Below are positions 25,782-34,068 of a stretch of DNA of 54,964 bases, in pieces. This stretch comes from CAZMUQ01 sp964569845 (GTDB lineage: Archaea; Thermoproteota; Bathyarchaeia; Hecatellales; Hecatellaceae). Under the pieces are notes generated by a model that ran no database searches, was not told where the DNA came from, and was given only the letters and a program-made list of their open reading frames with translations. The position numbers were made by a program, and so were the translations under genes. Each line of letters opens with the position of its first letter. Position 1 is the first letter of the stretch. The stretch covers positions 1 to 54,964 of the forward strand of contig CAZMUQ010000006.1 of the NCBI GenBank assembly GCA_964569845.1, given 5' to 3'.

Positions 25782-25943
25782 ATGGTTGCTTATCTTCCAT
25801 GTATTTATTGTGGCTACCTAAACAATGAGAAAACTATTGTTTGTGAAAGATGCGGTAAAAAGATAGGTGAAGAAAGAAAGATTGTACCTGTAAAAAGGAG
25901 GAGAAAACGCTTAAACCAATTACTTACCAGCCTAAACTTTTAA
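25782..25943 (+). CDS. Small zinc-ribbon protein
   Basis: A 53-residue protein with two CxxC pairs, C7/C10 and C21/C24, forming one zinc ribbon. A very basic tail follows (VKRRRKRLNQLL), suited to nucleic-acid or ribosome contact. Start ATG 25782 is preceded by GAGGGAGAA. I cannot name it. It lies between wtpC and mgtE, in the same direction as both but with gaps of about 200 and 160 bases. Confidence 0.6.
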   Translation: MVAYLPCIYCGYLNNEKTIVCERCGKKIGEERKIVPVKRRRKRLNQLLTSLNF

Positions 25944-26105
25944 TTTTAACTAGATTTATTGTAGGGTTTCTACTTTATTTAAACATAGTAGCTCCTAACC
26001 TAACCTTTTTTAATAAAATTTTTCATTAATAAAGGTAGCAAAAAGTTTTAATTCTTGCTAACAAGTTTTTATAGGTGTTTTACGTTGTGAAAGGATGTTT
26101 AAGTT

Positions 26106-27464
26106 ATGAGTCATGGTGTTGGTGCTTCAATTTCTTTTGGAGATAGAATAGTTAAGTTACTAAAGGAGAAAAGAGATATTAAGCCTTTATTAGAGTGGAT
26201 AAAACCTCAAGATTTTATTCCTATTCTTGAGAGGCTTCCTAAAGATGATAGATTAAGCCTAGTTTTATCTTTAAATGATGATGTTATAGAAAAATTTCTT
26301 CCAAAACTTCCAGCAGAAATTGTTGAAGAAGTAATGTTTGGTATGGATAGAAATAGGTTTATTAGGATAGTTTCAAACTTACCTGCTGATGAACTTTCAG
26401 ATTTAGTGGAGAAACTTTCTCCTGTTAATAGGAAAAGGTTACTGTGGGAGTTACCTGATTGGAAATTAAATGAAATTAAACCTCTTCTTTCTTATCCGCC
26501 AGATAAAGTTGGAGGGTTAATGACTAATAGAATACCTGTATTTTTTGAGGAAGCTGAAATTTGGAAGGTTATAAGAGAATATGTTACTAGAACAAAATTT
26601 GATGAGTATGATACAAATAACTATGCTTACGCTATTGATAAAAACGGGAAACTTAAAGGTTTAATTAGCATAAGAGAACTTTTAACTTCTCCAAGAAAGT
26701 TAAAGCTTAAGGATGTTGTTCAACCTCCACCAGTTACCATTAAGCCTGATGCTGATGAGGAGGAAGCTGCAAGAATTGTTGCAAGCTATGATCTTTTAGA
26801 GCTTCCTGTTGTAGATGATGATGGAAAACTTTTGGGTGCAGTAACTGTTGATGATGTCATTGATGTTGTTATAAGTGAAAGTACAGAAGATATGGTAAAA
26901 TTTGGTGGTGTTGAAAAAATTACAACACCATACATTATGGCAAGTATTTTTGAGCTTACAAAGAAAAGGGTTGTATGGCTAATATTCTTATGTTTAATTG
27001 AGGTTATTGTAGCTGGTGTATTAAGCTTCTACGGTAAAATAATTTCAACTGTTGTTGCATTATCATTTTTTATACCATTGATTTCTTCAACAGGTGGAAA
27101 TTCCGGTATTCAAGCTTCAATTTTCATTATTAGGGGTTTAGCTGTTGGTGAAGTTTCTATTAGCGATGTTTTAAGAGTTTTAGTTAAAGAATCTTTGACA
27201 TCACTTTTCCTTAGTCTGCTTCTTTCACCTTTAACCTTCTTTTTAGGGTTTTTAATAGCTAAAAATATATGGGTGGCTTTAACTCTTTCAATATCTCTTA
27301 TACTCATAATTTTTACAGTAAATATTGTTGGAAGTTTACTTCCAATGTTAGCCGCAAAAGTAGGTATTGACCCTGCAACGATCTCAGCACCATTAATAGC
27401 AACTATAGCAGACCTTGTAGGACTTTTAATATACTTTACTGTGGCTACAATCTTGCTTTTCTAA
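26106..27464 (+). CDS. mgtE: Magnesium transporter MgtE
   Basis: Mg2+ channel/transporter with a cytosolic gate. The layout is the classic one in 452 residues: an acidic N-domain of helical repeats (about 15-130), a CBS pair (about 135-260, with PVFFEEAEIWKVI and ELPVVDDDGKLLGAVT) and five membrane segments (about 270-452). The conserved pore region STGGNSGIQAS is present. ATG 26106 is the start. No magnesium riboswitch-like structure is evident in the leader. Confidence 0.93.
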   Translation: MSHGVGASISFGDRIVKLLKEKRDIKPLLEWIKPQDFIPILERLPKDDRLSLVLSLNDDVIEKFLPKLPAEIVEEVMFGMDRNRFIRIVSNLPADELSDLVEKLSPVNRKRLLWELPDWKLNEIKPLLSYPPDKVGGLMTNRIPVFFEEAEIWKVIREYVTRTKFDEYDTNNYAYAIDKNGKLKGLISIRELLTSPRKLKLKDVVQPPPVTIKPDADEEEAARIVASYDLLELPVVDDDGKLLGAVTVDDVIDVVISESTEDMVKFGGVEKITTPYIMASIFELTKKRVVWLIFLCLIEVIVAGVLSFYGKIISTVVALSFFIPLISSTGGNSGIQASIFIIRGLAVGEVSISDVLRVLVKESLTSLFLSLLLSPLTFFLGFLIAKNIWVALTLSISLILIIFTVNIVGSLLPMLAAKVGIDPATISAPLIATIADLVGLLIYFTVATILLF

Positions 27465-27471
27465 GCTTATT

Positions 27472-28143
27472 TCACTTTTTAGGTAGAAACCTATTAATAA
27501 CTTCAGCTAAAAGTGGAAGAATACGTGTTTGCATATAGACTTTACCTGGACCTTTAAGCTCAACAACAATACCTTCTCCACCAAAGAGGAAAGATTTCCA
27601 TCCACCAAACTTTTTAATGTTAAGCGTAACGGTATCATCAAAAGCAACAAGATGATTATTATCCACAATTATTGTTTCTCCCACTCCTAACTCTTTACAG
27701 ATAATTCCTCCATAACTGTTAACCCAAACACCTCCATCACCATAAAGCCTAAGCCAAACAATATTACCTTCAGCTAAAAGACCTCTAATACCCCGCCAGT
27801 TTAATTCATAATCAACTGCACCATAATGAGCAAGGTAGCCAGTATCCTGTACAAGTAAACCGTTTCCTTTAAGCTGAATGTAAGTTATATCTCCAGGTAT
27901 AGAAGGAGCAAGCCAAATAATTCCGCTCCCCTCTCGAGCAGTAAAAGTATTTAGGAAAATCGTTTCTCCAACAGCTAACTTTCTAAGTAAACCCTTTAAA
28001 ATTCCACCAGCAGTTTTTGTTTGAACCTCAATATTCCCCTTCATAGCCATCATAGCTCCAGCTTCAGCAACTATACCTTCACCATTCTCTAACAAAACTT
28101 TCAAAACTGAGTAAGCTGGTGATGTTTCAACCTCGTATCTCAA
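27472..28143 (-). CDS. AIM24 / TIGR00266 family protein
   Basis: Cytoplasmic beta-rich protein of 223 residues, function unknown. The beginning VLLENGEGIVAEAGAMMAM, and later AREGSGIIWLAPSIPGDI with a long run of glycine-rich strands ending in GEGIVVELKGPGKVYMQTR, are diagnostic of the family. The start is TTG at 28143, since GGAGGT lies 8 bases before it on this strand. The upstream membrane protein gene ends within this ribosome site, so the pair is an operon. Confidence 0.88.
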   Translation of the reverse strand: MRYEVETSPAYSVLKVLLENGEGIVAEAGAMMAMKGNIEVQTKTAGGILKGLLRKLAVGETIFLNTFTAREGSGIIWLAPSIPGDITYIQLKGNGLLVQDTGYLAHYGAVDYELNWRGIRGLLAEGNIVWLRLYGDGGVWVNSYGGIICKELGVGETIIVDNNHLVAFDDTVTLNIKKFGGWKSFLFGGEGIVVELKGPGKVYMQTRILPLLAEVINRFLPKK

Positions 28144-28146
28144 AAG

Positions 28147-28828
28147 TTAAACCTCCAATAAAGTTAGCTANNNNNNNNNNNNNNNNNNNNNNNNNNNNNN
28201 NNNNNNNNNNNNNNNNNNNNNNNNNNNNNNNNNNNNNNNNNNNNNNNNNNNNNNNNNNNNNNNNNNNNNNTAGACTATGAAAAGCTACAGCAATTAAAAG
28301 GAACTTTTTACCTGCAATAAAAGCATTAAAAACTATAAATGTTAAAGATACATGCAAAAGTACCGCAATATTTCTTTCAACCACCCCTGGTAATATATCC
28401 ATCAAGGTTAACTTGTATCCAAGGTAAAGAAGCGGTAAAACTTCAAGAATATATATAAGTAATGCCTCCATAAATCCCCAACCTAAACCAAGAGATAAAA
28501 CATTCTTCAAGCCTAATCTTGTAAGCTTAACCTTACTAAGTAAAAGGTAGCGTATTCCTTCCTCAAAGCATCCAGCCAGTAATGCAGCATAAGCAAAGTA
28601 AAATATATTGAAAGTGGCAATAGATGTACCATAAAAGAGAATTGGAGTTTGAAGAGGAATTAGACGTAGAATTAATGCTCCAATCCATCCAAACCCGCCA
28701 AAAATAAAGGAAAACCACAGATTTTTACTTCTTCCCGCCAATATAATAAAAACCAGCAGAGCAGGTATTGCTGCAAGTAAAATAGCAAATGTTAATATTA
28801 CCAGCATTATTGGTTGATTAGTAAACAT
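28147..28828 (-). CDS. YhfC-like intramembrane protease (broken by assembly gap)
   Basis: Multi-pass membrane protein resembling the YhfC family of putative glutamic-type intramembrane proteases. Present are EEGIRYLLL (glutamates and arginine of the active site), a glycine-rich GLGWGFMEALLIY helix and ERNIAVLLHVSLTFIVFNAF with the conserved histidine, plus AVAFHSL just before the gap. The 100-N run removes the C-terminal part. The reading frame after the gap is arbitrary; I prefer the frame ending LTLLEV with its stop at 28147, which overlaps the downstream ribosome site naturally. Start ATG is at 28828. Confidence 0.7.
28171..28270. other. Scaffold gap (100 N)
   Basis: Exactly 100 N, so the true length is unknown. 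The flanks share no convincing overlap, so real sequence is probably missing from the end of the YhfC-like gene. Confidence 0.95.
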
Positions 28829-29018
28829 TGCTTGTCAACAAGAATTAAGTAATGATTACTAGGAATATAAAAGTTGGTTAATCAAGTTTTCTAGGGAAAG
28901 TTCTTAGGTCCTTTTAAAAAAGAAAGAAAGTACAATTTAAGGGTGGTAGATGTTTATTTAAACTTTAAATTTACCATTATAGTAGATTAGCCTTATCCTA
29001 GTTGGAGGTTATATTAAA

Positions 29019-30197
29019 TTGAGGGAAGTAGTAATAGTTGCTTACCTAAGAACTCCAATTTCTAGAGCACGTCCAAGAGAACCTGAAAGAGATGTGTTTA
29101 ATTGGATACGTTCAGACGAACTTATGGTTACTGTCATCAAGGAGCTTATTAAAAAAACAAAAATTAAACTTGAAGATGTTGATGAATGCATTGTTGGATG
29201 CTCTAATCAGACAGCAGAACAATGGAGTTATGGTGGAAGATTAATAAGCCTTCCAGCAGGGTTGCCATTAGAAACATCTGCTATGGCTATTGATAGGCAA
29301 TGTGGCTCCTCAATGTCGGCAATTCATGTAGGTGCTATGGAGATTATGTGTGGATATTCTGATGTTGTTATTGCTGGAGGATATGAGCATATGACTCATA
29401 TACCAATGGGTTACAATGTAAACTTTAACCAAAAATTTGTTGATGAAGAAAAAAGATTTGATTGGTCTATAGGTGTAAGTATGGGATTAACAGCTGAAAA
29501 ACTTGCTGAAGAATCTGGTATCAGTAAGGAGGATATGGATAAATGGTCTTTACGTAGCCATCAATTAGCTGCAAAAGCTTACGAAGAAGGATACTTCAAA
29601 GAAGAAATTATCCCTGTAGAGGTTTCTCTCCCAGATGGGAGAAAAATTGTTGTTGATAAAGATTTAAGTGTTAGACCTGACACAACCCTTGAAAAAATTT
29701 CAAATTTGCCTCCAGCATTTAAACCTGGAGGTGTAATTACCGCAGGAAACTCTTCACCATTAAATAGTGGGGCTGCTGCTGTTCTTTTAATGTCTAAAGA
29801 AAAAGCTGAAGAATATGGGTTTAAACCTTTAGCAAAAATTAAGGGAATGAGTTGGGCTGGTGTTGACCCTAGCGTTATGGGTAAAGGTCCTGTTGCAGCT
29901 GTAAAAAAGCTTTTAGCTAAAACTGGGTTAAATGTTGATGATATAGATTTTTGGGAGATTAATGAAGCTTTTGCTGTTGTAACCTTGTATGTTATGAGAG
30001 AGTTGGGAGTACTCCCTAAAAAGGTGAATATTAAAGGTGGTGCTATAGCTTTGGGTCATCCATTGGGTATGACAGGTGCAAGAATTGTTGGAACTTTGGC
30101 TAGAATATTAAACCTTGAAAACGCTAAATATGGTATAGCTACAGCATGTGTTGGTGGAGGACAAGGAGTTGCAACTTTGCTAGAAAGAGAAAGTTAA
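29019..30197 (+). CDS. Thiolase (acetyl-CoA C-acetyltransferase)
   Basis: Condenses two acetyl-CoA to acetoacetyl-CoA or cleaves 3-ketoacyl-CoA. It has all catalytic elements: nucleophile C95 in DRQCGSSMSAIH, NEAFAVV, the histidine in GGAIALGHPLGMTGAR and the second cysteine in TACVGGGQG. At 392 residues it is the bacterial-type AtoB/FadA length, not the shorter archaeal thiolase that pairs with a DUF35 protein, and no such partner is beside it. Start TTG 29019 follows TTGGAGGTT at 29001-29009. It could act in fatty-acid or ketone breakdown, or in the mevalonate route. Confidence 0.92.
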   Translation: MREVVIVAYLRTPISRARPREPERDVFNWIRSDELMVTVIKELIKKTKIKLEDVDECIVGCSNQTAEQWSYGGRLISLPAGLPLETSAMAIDRQCGSSMSAIHVGAMEIMCGYSDVVIAGGYEHMTHIPMGYNVNFNQKFVDEEKRFDWSIGVSMGLTAEKLAEESGISKEDMDKWSLRSHQLAAKAYEEGYFKEEIIPVEVSLPDGRKIVVDKDLSVRPDTTLEKISNLPPAFKPGGVITAGNSSPLNSGAAAVLLMSKEKAEEYGFKPLAKIKGMSWAGVDPSVMGKGPVAAVKKLLAKTGLNVDDIDFWEINEAFAVVTLYVMRELGVLPKKVNIKGGAIALGHPLGMTGARIVGTLARILNLENAKYGIATACVGGGQGVATLLERES

Positions 30198-30270
30198 ATT
30201 TAGCTTAAAAATTTATCCTTCTTCAATTATTGGATTTAAAAACTGTGCATGAAAGTAAACTTTAAATAAA

Positions 30271-30283
30271 TAGTTTTTATAAA
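30271..30283 (+). promoter_or_regulatory. TATA-like promoter of the alba transcript
   Basis: TAGTTTTTATAAA at 30271-30283 is a good archaeal TATA candidate. With normal spacing, transcription would begin near 30303-30308, about 70-75 bases before the alba ATG, giving an unusually long leader. Confidence 0.45.
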
Positions 30284-30302
30284 CCTTAAGGTAAGGTTTA
30301 GG

Positions 30303-30359
30303 ATGCTAGATGCAAGGTCTTTAGCAGACTATTCCAAAAAATCAGGTAGCATAGCTTAA
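30303..30359 (+). CDS. Possible leader ORF (18 codons) before alba
   Basis: ATG 30303 opens an 18-residue frame (MLDARSLADYSKKSGSIA) that stops 18 bases before the alba start. The predicted transcription start falls almost on this ATG, so it could be read as a leaderless upstream ORF. It could equally be chance. Confidence 0.25.
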   Translation: MLDARSLADYSKKSGSIA

Positions 30360-30377
30360 TTAAGGGGTGGAAATATT

Positions 30378-30668
30378 ATGTCTCAGCAAGAATCAAAAAC
30401 AAATGTTGTTCTAGTCGGTAAAAAACCTGTAATGAACTATGTTGTTGCATGTGTAACATTTTTCAACCAAGGTATTACCAATGTTATTTTGAAGGCTAGA
30501 GGTGCAGCAATAAGTAAAGCTGTAGATGTTGTTGAACTTTTGAAAAGAGCTTTCATAAAAGACTTGGTTGTCAAAAACATAAACATTGGAACAGAGGTTG
30601 TTGAAAGAGAAGGTAGAAAATCAAACGTAAGTATAATAGAGATATCCATAGAAAAGCCGTCAGCATAA
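30378..30668 (+). CDS. albA: Alba DNA/RNA-binding chromatin protein
   Basis: Coats DNA and binds RNA. The 96-residue sequence has the Alba core: VVLVGKKPVMNYVVACV with the DNA-contacting lysine pair (K15/K16, acetylated in Sulfolobus homologues), ILKARGAAISKAVDVVELLKR, and the C-terminal strand NVSIIEISIEK. Start ATG 30378 follows AAGGGGTGG. Single gene. Confidence 0.95.
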   Translation: MSQQESKTNVVLVGKKPVMNYVVACVTFFNQGITNVILKARGAAISKAVDVVELLKRAFIKDLVVKNINIGTEVVEREGRKSNVSIIEISIEKPSA

Positions 30669-30697
30669 TTCCTTGAAAGAATAAAGAAACCTTAACT

Positions 30698-31153
30698 TTA
30701 ACTTTTTACCTTTAAAAGTTTAAAATGCTTCCCCAATAGTTTAGTTAGAGTTCTTAATGGTTTATGCTTAAAATAGTATAGGTGTCCTTTGCAACCAAGC
30801 TTACAATCTGATGAACCAAAACCTTGTACAACTTTATCAGCCAAACTTTCAACAATTTTTGAAACTTTACACTCAATTCTACTTCTAGAAGGTATAAACA
30901 TAGATCCTAAAAGTTCTGTATACTTGTAAGTGAGAAGGTAATCTATATGCCATCTTAATTTCCCATGCTTTTCTTTAGCAATTTTCTTGTGTCTTTTAAC
31001 ACGTTTCTCTATACTAATATTTTTGCCTAAAGCTGAACCAATATAGCAGTAGTAACCTTTTTTAAAACTTAGAAAACCTAGACTTCCAACCTTTAACCTG
31101 CAATTCTTCCTTAGATTTAGAATTAGTATGTAGCATCCAATCAATCTTAACAA
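30698..31153 (-). CDS. DUF123 (GIY-YIG-like) protein
   Basis: Small nuclease-like protein of 151 residues. The features GYYCYIGSALG (a GIY-YIG-like YIGSA motif), RVKRHKK, LRWHIDYLL and GFGSSDCKLGCKGHLYYF are conserved in the DUF123 family, which is sometimes fused to endonuclease III in archaea. The three cysteine/histidine positions in the last segment may bind metal. Activity has not been inferred beyond the family. It converges with alba. Confidence 0.88.
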   Translation of the reverse strand: MLRLIGCYILILNLRKNCRLKVGSLGFLSFKKGYYCYIGSALGKNISIEKRVKRHKKIAKEKHGKLRWHIDYLLTYKYTELLGSMFIPSRSRIECKVSKIVESLADKVVQGFGSSDCKLGCKGHLYYFKHKPLRTLTKLLGKHFKLLKVKS

Positions 31154-31217
31154 TACTAATACTTATCAACTTATATGCTATAAGCTTTAAGAGCAAGAAC
31201 AACCTTAAACCTATAAA

Positions 31218-31937
31218 ATGAATATTCTTATTTTAGGGCCTGCAGGTTCAGGTAAAAGTTTACTAACAAAAAATTTTGGTCTTTACCTTGAAAGTGAAGG
31301 TTATATTGTTAAGTATCTAAACCTAGACCCAGGTGTTCTTAAAATTCCTTATAAAGCTGATTTTGATATCCGGGAAAAGTTTACTGTTGAAAAGATTATG
31401 AGAAGTGAAGGTTTAGGACCTAATGGAGCTATTCTTAAAGCTATGGATATGCTTGCTGATGTAAGTTTCCCAAGCTTTAATGGTGTAGATTTTACTCTTA
31501 TTGATACTCCAGGTCAACTTGAACCATTTATTTTTAGAGATGCTGGAAGAAAGATTGTTGAAAAACTTGATGATTGCGTTTGTATCTTTATTGTTGACCT
31601 TACAGCTTCTAAGCAAAATCTTGTAGGTTTTTATCTTTACTCTCTTGTAGCAAAATATACGTTAAATGTTGAAACAGTTATCATATTAAATAAAGTTGAC
31701 CTTTTAAATAGAAACGAAATTGAGAAGGTTAAGATGATTCTTGAAAACCCTCTTCTCCTATTTGAAGCAGAAGGTAGAAGTTTAAGAGATGAGCTAGATT
31801 TTGAGGTTGCAAATATAGTTAGAAAGTTTTTCCCCGTCCAAAGAATACCTCTAGTTTCAGCAAAAACATGGGAGGGCTTTAATGAGCTTTTAACAATGCT
31901 TTATGAAGTTAAATGTGTATGTGGAGATTTAACCTAG
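31218..31937 (+). CDS. GPN-loop GTPase
   Basis: Homologue of eukaryal GPN/Npa3 GTPases that help assemble RNA polymerase, and of the archaeal protein PAB0955. P-loop GPAGSGKS at 7-14, the family-defining GPN at 67-69, DTPGQ at 96-100, and the guanine-specificity motif NKVD are all present. Length 239 is typical. ATG 31218 is probably leaderless, as no ribosome site is visible. It overlaps by 9 bases with the convergent membrane protein gene. Confidence 0.93.
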   Translation: MNILILGPAGSGKSLLTKNFGLYLESEGYIVKYLNLDPGVLKIPYKADFDIREKFTVEKIMRSEGLGPNGAILKAMDMLADVSFPSFNGVDFTLIDTPGQLEPFIFRDAGRKIVEKLDDCVCIFIVDLTASKQNLVGFYLYSLVAKYTLNVETVIILNKVDLLNRNEIEKVKMILENPLLLFEAEGRSLRDELDFEVANIVRKFFPVQRIPLVSAKTWEGFNELLTMLYEVKCVCGDLT

Positions 31938-32351
31938 GATTAGATAAATTAATTGTAAGCTTTTAGGGTAGTAGGTTAAAGCTAGTAACCCTGTTAAGCC
32001 TAAAATAAACCCTAAAATTACTAGTATAACTATGAGCATAAAAATTGAGAGGATAGCAATCCCTAAAGCTGCAAACCAACCTGTATTAAAAAAGTATTTT
32101 ATTAGCCAAAGCCAAACAATCATAGTTAATATGAAGCCTACAATTCTCCCAAACAATGTTACAGTAAGTATGGAGAAAAGGCCGACTATAACCACACCTA
32201 CAAGTGTTAAGAGTAATGAATGAGTAAACTTTGCTTTTTCACCAACAATAACTCTTCCTGCAAAATAAACTGCTAAAGATATTATTATCCATGATATTAA
32301 AAACGTAAAAAACTTTATGTAAAAGATTAATGTAAAGCTTGGAGGAGGCAT
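31929..32351 (-). CDS. Hypothetical four-helix membrane protein
   Basis: A 140-residue protein with four hydrophobic segments (about 8-30, 42-64, 68-86 and 96-125) and a short charged loop VGEKAKFTH. I recognise no family. Its 3' end overlaps the convergent GPN GTPase gene by 9 bases. Function unknown. Confidence 0.6.
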   Translation of the reverse strand: MPPPSFTLIFYIKFFTFLISWIIISLAVYFAGRVIVGEKAKFTHSLLLTLVGVVIVGLFSILTVTLFGRIVGFILTMIVWLWLIKYFFNTGWFAALGIAILSIFMLIVILVILGFILGLTGLLALTYYPKSLQLIYLILG

Positions 32352-32464
32352 ACCATTAAATAGCCTTTACAAGATTTATTAATGTTTGTAAAAGGTTTCT
32401 GTTAACCTAATTAATAATTGATGGTAACCGTTTCACCATAAACATAAAAAAATGTTAGAATCTT

Positions 32465-34048
32465 TTAGATTACTTCAGAAAGAAATTCTGCTATATCTAA
32501 AACTTTAACTTTGTCTTCCTTTCCTGTAGTTTTTACAGCATCTTCAAGGTTTATTAAGCAGAATGGGCATGAAACAAGAATTATTTCAGCACCAACTTCA
32601 ACAGCTTCTTCAACCCTAAATTCTCCAAGTCTTGGTGTTGGAACATCCATCCACATAAGTCCACCGCCCCCCTCACAGCATAAACTCATTCTTTTAGATC
32701 TAGGCATTTCTTCAAACTTAACTCCTGAAATATTTTCAATGATTTTTCTTGGGGCTTCATAAACTTCGTTAATCTTTCCAAGGTAGCATGGATCATGGTA
32801 AGTTACAACTTTTTCAATTTTCCTTGAGAATTTAAGTTTACCCTTATCAATTAGCTCAGCTAAATACTGGGTGTAATGTTGAACTTCAAAGCTTATTTTA
32901 CCATATCTATTCTTAAAGGCATTGTAGCAATGTGGGCTTGTAGTTATAACTCTACCTATATTATATTTCTCGAAAAGTTTTAGGTTAGCTTCTTTTAGCT
33001 CATCAAATAAACCCATTTCCCCAACATTATAAGCCTCATTACCACAACATGTTTCCTCGTTTCCAAGAATTCCAAAATCAGTATTAACTCTCTGTAAAAT
33101 TCTTGCTAATGCTCCTGCAACCTGTTGAACTCTTGGATCATAAGCTGGGGTGCAGCCAACAAACCAGCATAATTCCGCTTTTTCATCTTTCGTAAAATCT
33201 TTTATACTTAGGTTTTGGTCTTGTATCCATGCTGACCTTTTATCTCTAATTCTACCCCAAGGATTACCATGCAAATACATGCTTTCCAATGCGTCTCTAA
33301 GTGTCGGCTGGATTTTGCCTTTTTCAATCATTATTGACCTTATATTGATAGCTGAATCAACTCCACTAACTTCTTTAGGACAATTTAGCTTACATGTTGA
33401 GCATGTTGTGCAACTCCAGCAACCATAAGGATATTCTTCTAAGGTTGGTATTCTCTCCTCAACACCTTCATCTCTAGAGTCTCCAATATAACGGTAAGCT
33501 TTAGCTAATGCTTCTGGGCCGAGGAACCCCTCATTTTTAATTATTACCGGGCATGATGCATAACATATCCCGCATGCAATACAGCGGGTATATGGTAAAA
33601 CTTCCTTTAACCTTTCTCTAGGTTGCAAGTATTCAGATTTAGGATTAAACTGTTCTTCAATATCCCTCCTTATAAGGAAACTTTTAACTTTCTTATGTTT
33701 ATCAAAGAATACTTTAAAATCTGTGATAAGGTCTCTTATCTGTGGAAAACTTGATAATGGTTGAATTTCTATGATATCTTCTCCAAGCTGGAGTACTTGG
33801 GTTTCACATGCAAGCCTAGGAATCCCATTAATTACCATTGCACATGAGCCACAAATACCCATTCTACACGAGTATCTAAGGGATAATGTACTATCAAGAT
33901 TCTGCTTTATGTATATTAAAGCATCAAGTATCGTTGTTCCCTTAACTATCGGGACTTCATACTCCTTAAAGTATGGTTTTTTATCTTTTGAGGGGTCAAA
34001 CCTTTGAATCCTAAATTTTACAATTTTTTCAGCTTCCGTTATACTCAT
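32465..34048 (-). CDS. tfrB: Fumarate reductase/succinate dehydrogenase Fe-S subunit fused to HdrB-like CCG domain (TfrB type)
   Basis: Links a flavoprotein that reduces fumarate (or oxidises succinate) to a thiol/quinone-like partner. The N-terminal half is SdhB: [2Fe-2S] ligands C61, C66, C69, C81, then CIACGICYASCP and CWSCTTCSTCKLNCP. The C-terminal half (about 285-527) is a heterodisulfide-reductase-type domain with CWFVGC...ETCCGNEAY and HDPCYLGK...LCCEGGGG. In the second motif the usual CCG reads CCE. The same fusion forms TfrB of methanogen thiol:fumarate reductase. The gene lies 20 bases after the flavoprotein gene. No membrane anchor genes follow, so the enzyme is probably soluble. 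Confidence 0.88.
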   Translation of the reverse strand: MSITEAEKIVKFRIQRFDPSKDKKPYFKEYEVPIVKGTTILDALIYIKQNLDSTLSLRYSCRMGICGSCAMVINGIPRLACETQVLQLGEDIIEIQPLSSFPQIRDLITDFKVFFDKHKKVKSFLIRRDIEEQFNPKSEYLQPRERLKEVLPYTRCIACGICYASCPVIIKNEGFLGPEALAKAYRYIGDSRDEGVEERIPTLEEYPYGCWSCTTCSTCKLNCPKEVSGVDSAINIRSIMIEKGKIQPTLRDALESMYLHGNPWGRIRDKRSAWIQDQNLSIKDFTKDEKAELCWFVGCTPAYDPRVQQVAGALARILQRVNTDFGILGNEETCCGNEAYNVGEMGLFDELKEANLKLFEKYNIGRVITTSPHCYNAFKNRYGKISFEVQHYTQYLAELIDKGKLKFSRKIEKVVTYHDPCYLGKINEVYEAPRKIIENISGVKFEEMPRSKRMSLCCEGGGGLMWMDVPTPRLGEFRVEEAVEVGAEIILVSCPFCLINLEDAVKTTGKEDKVKVLDIAEFLSEVI

Positions 34049-34068
34049 CTAGCCTTTCCCCTCCCAAA

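Noticed and set aside
25944..26105. Magnesium-sensing leader before mgtE
   Set aside because: The leader is short and AT-rich, without the paired elements of known magnesium riboswitches.
31929..31937. Overlap of the GPN GTPase and the convergent membrane protein as an error
   Set aside because: Nine-base convergent overlaps are common in compact genomes, and both frames end cleanly.
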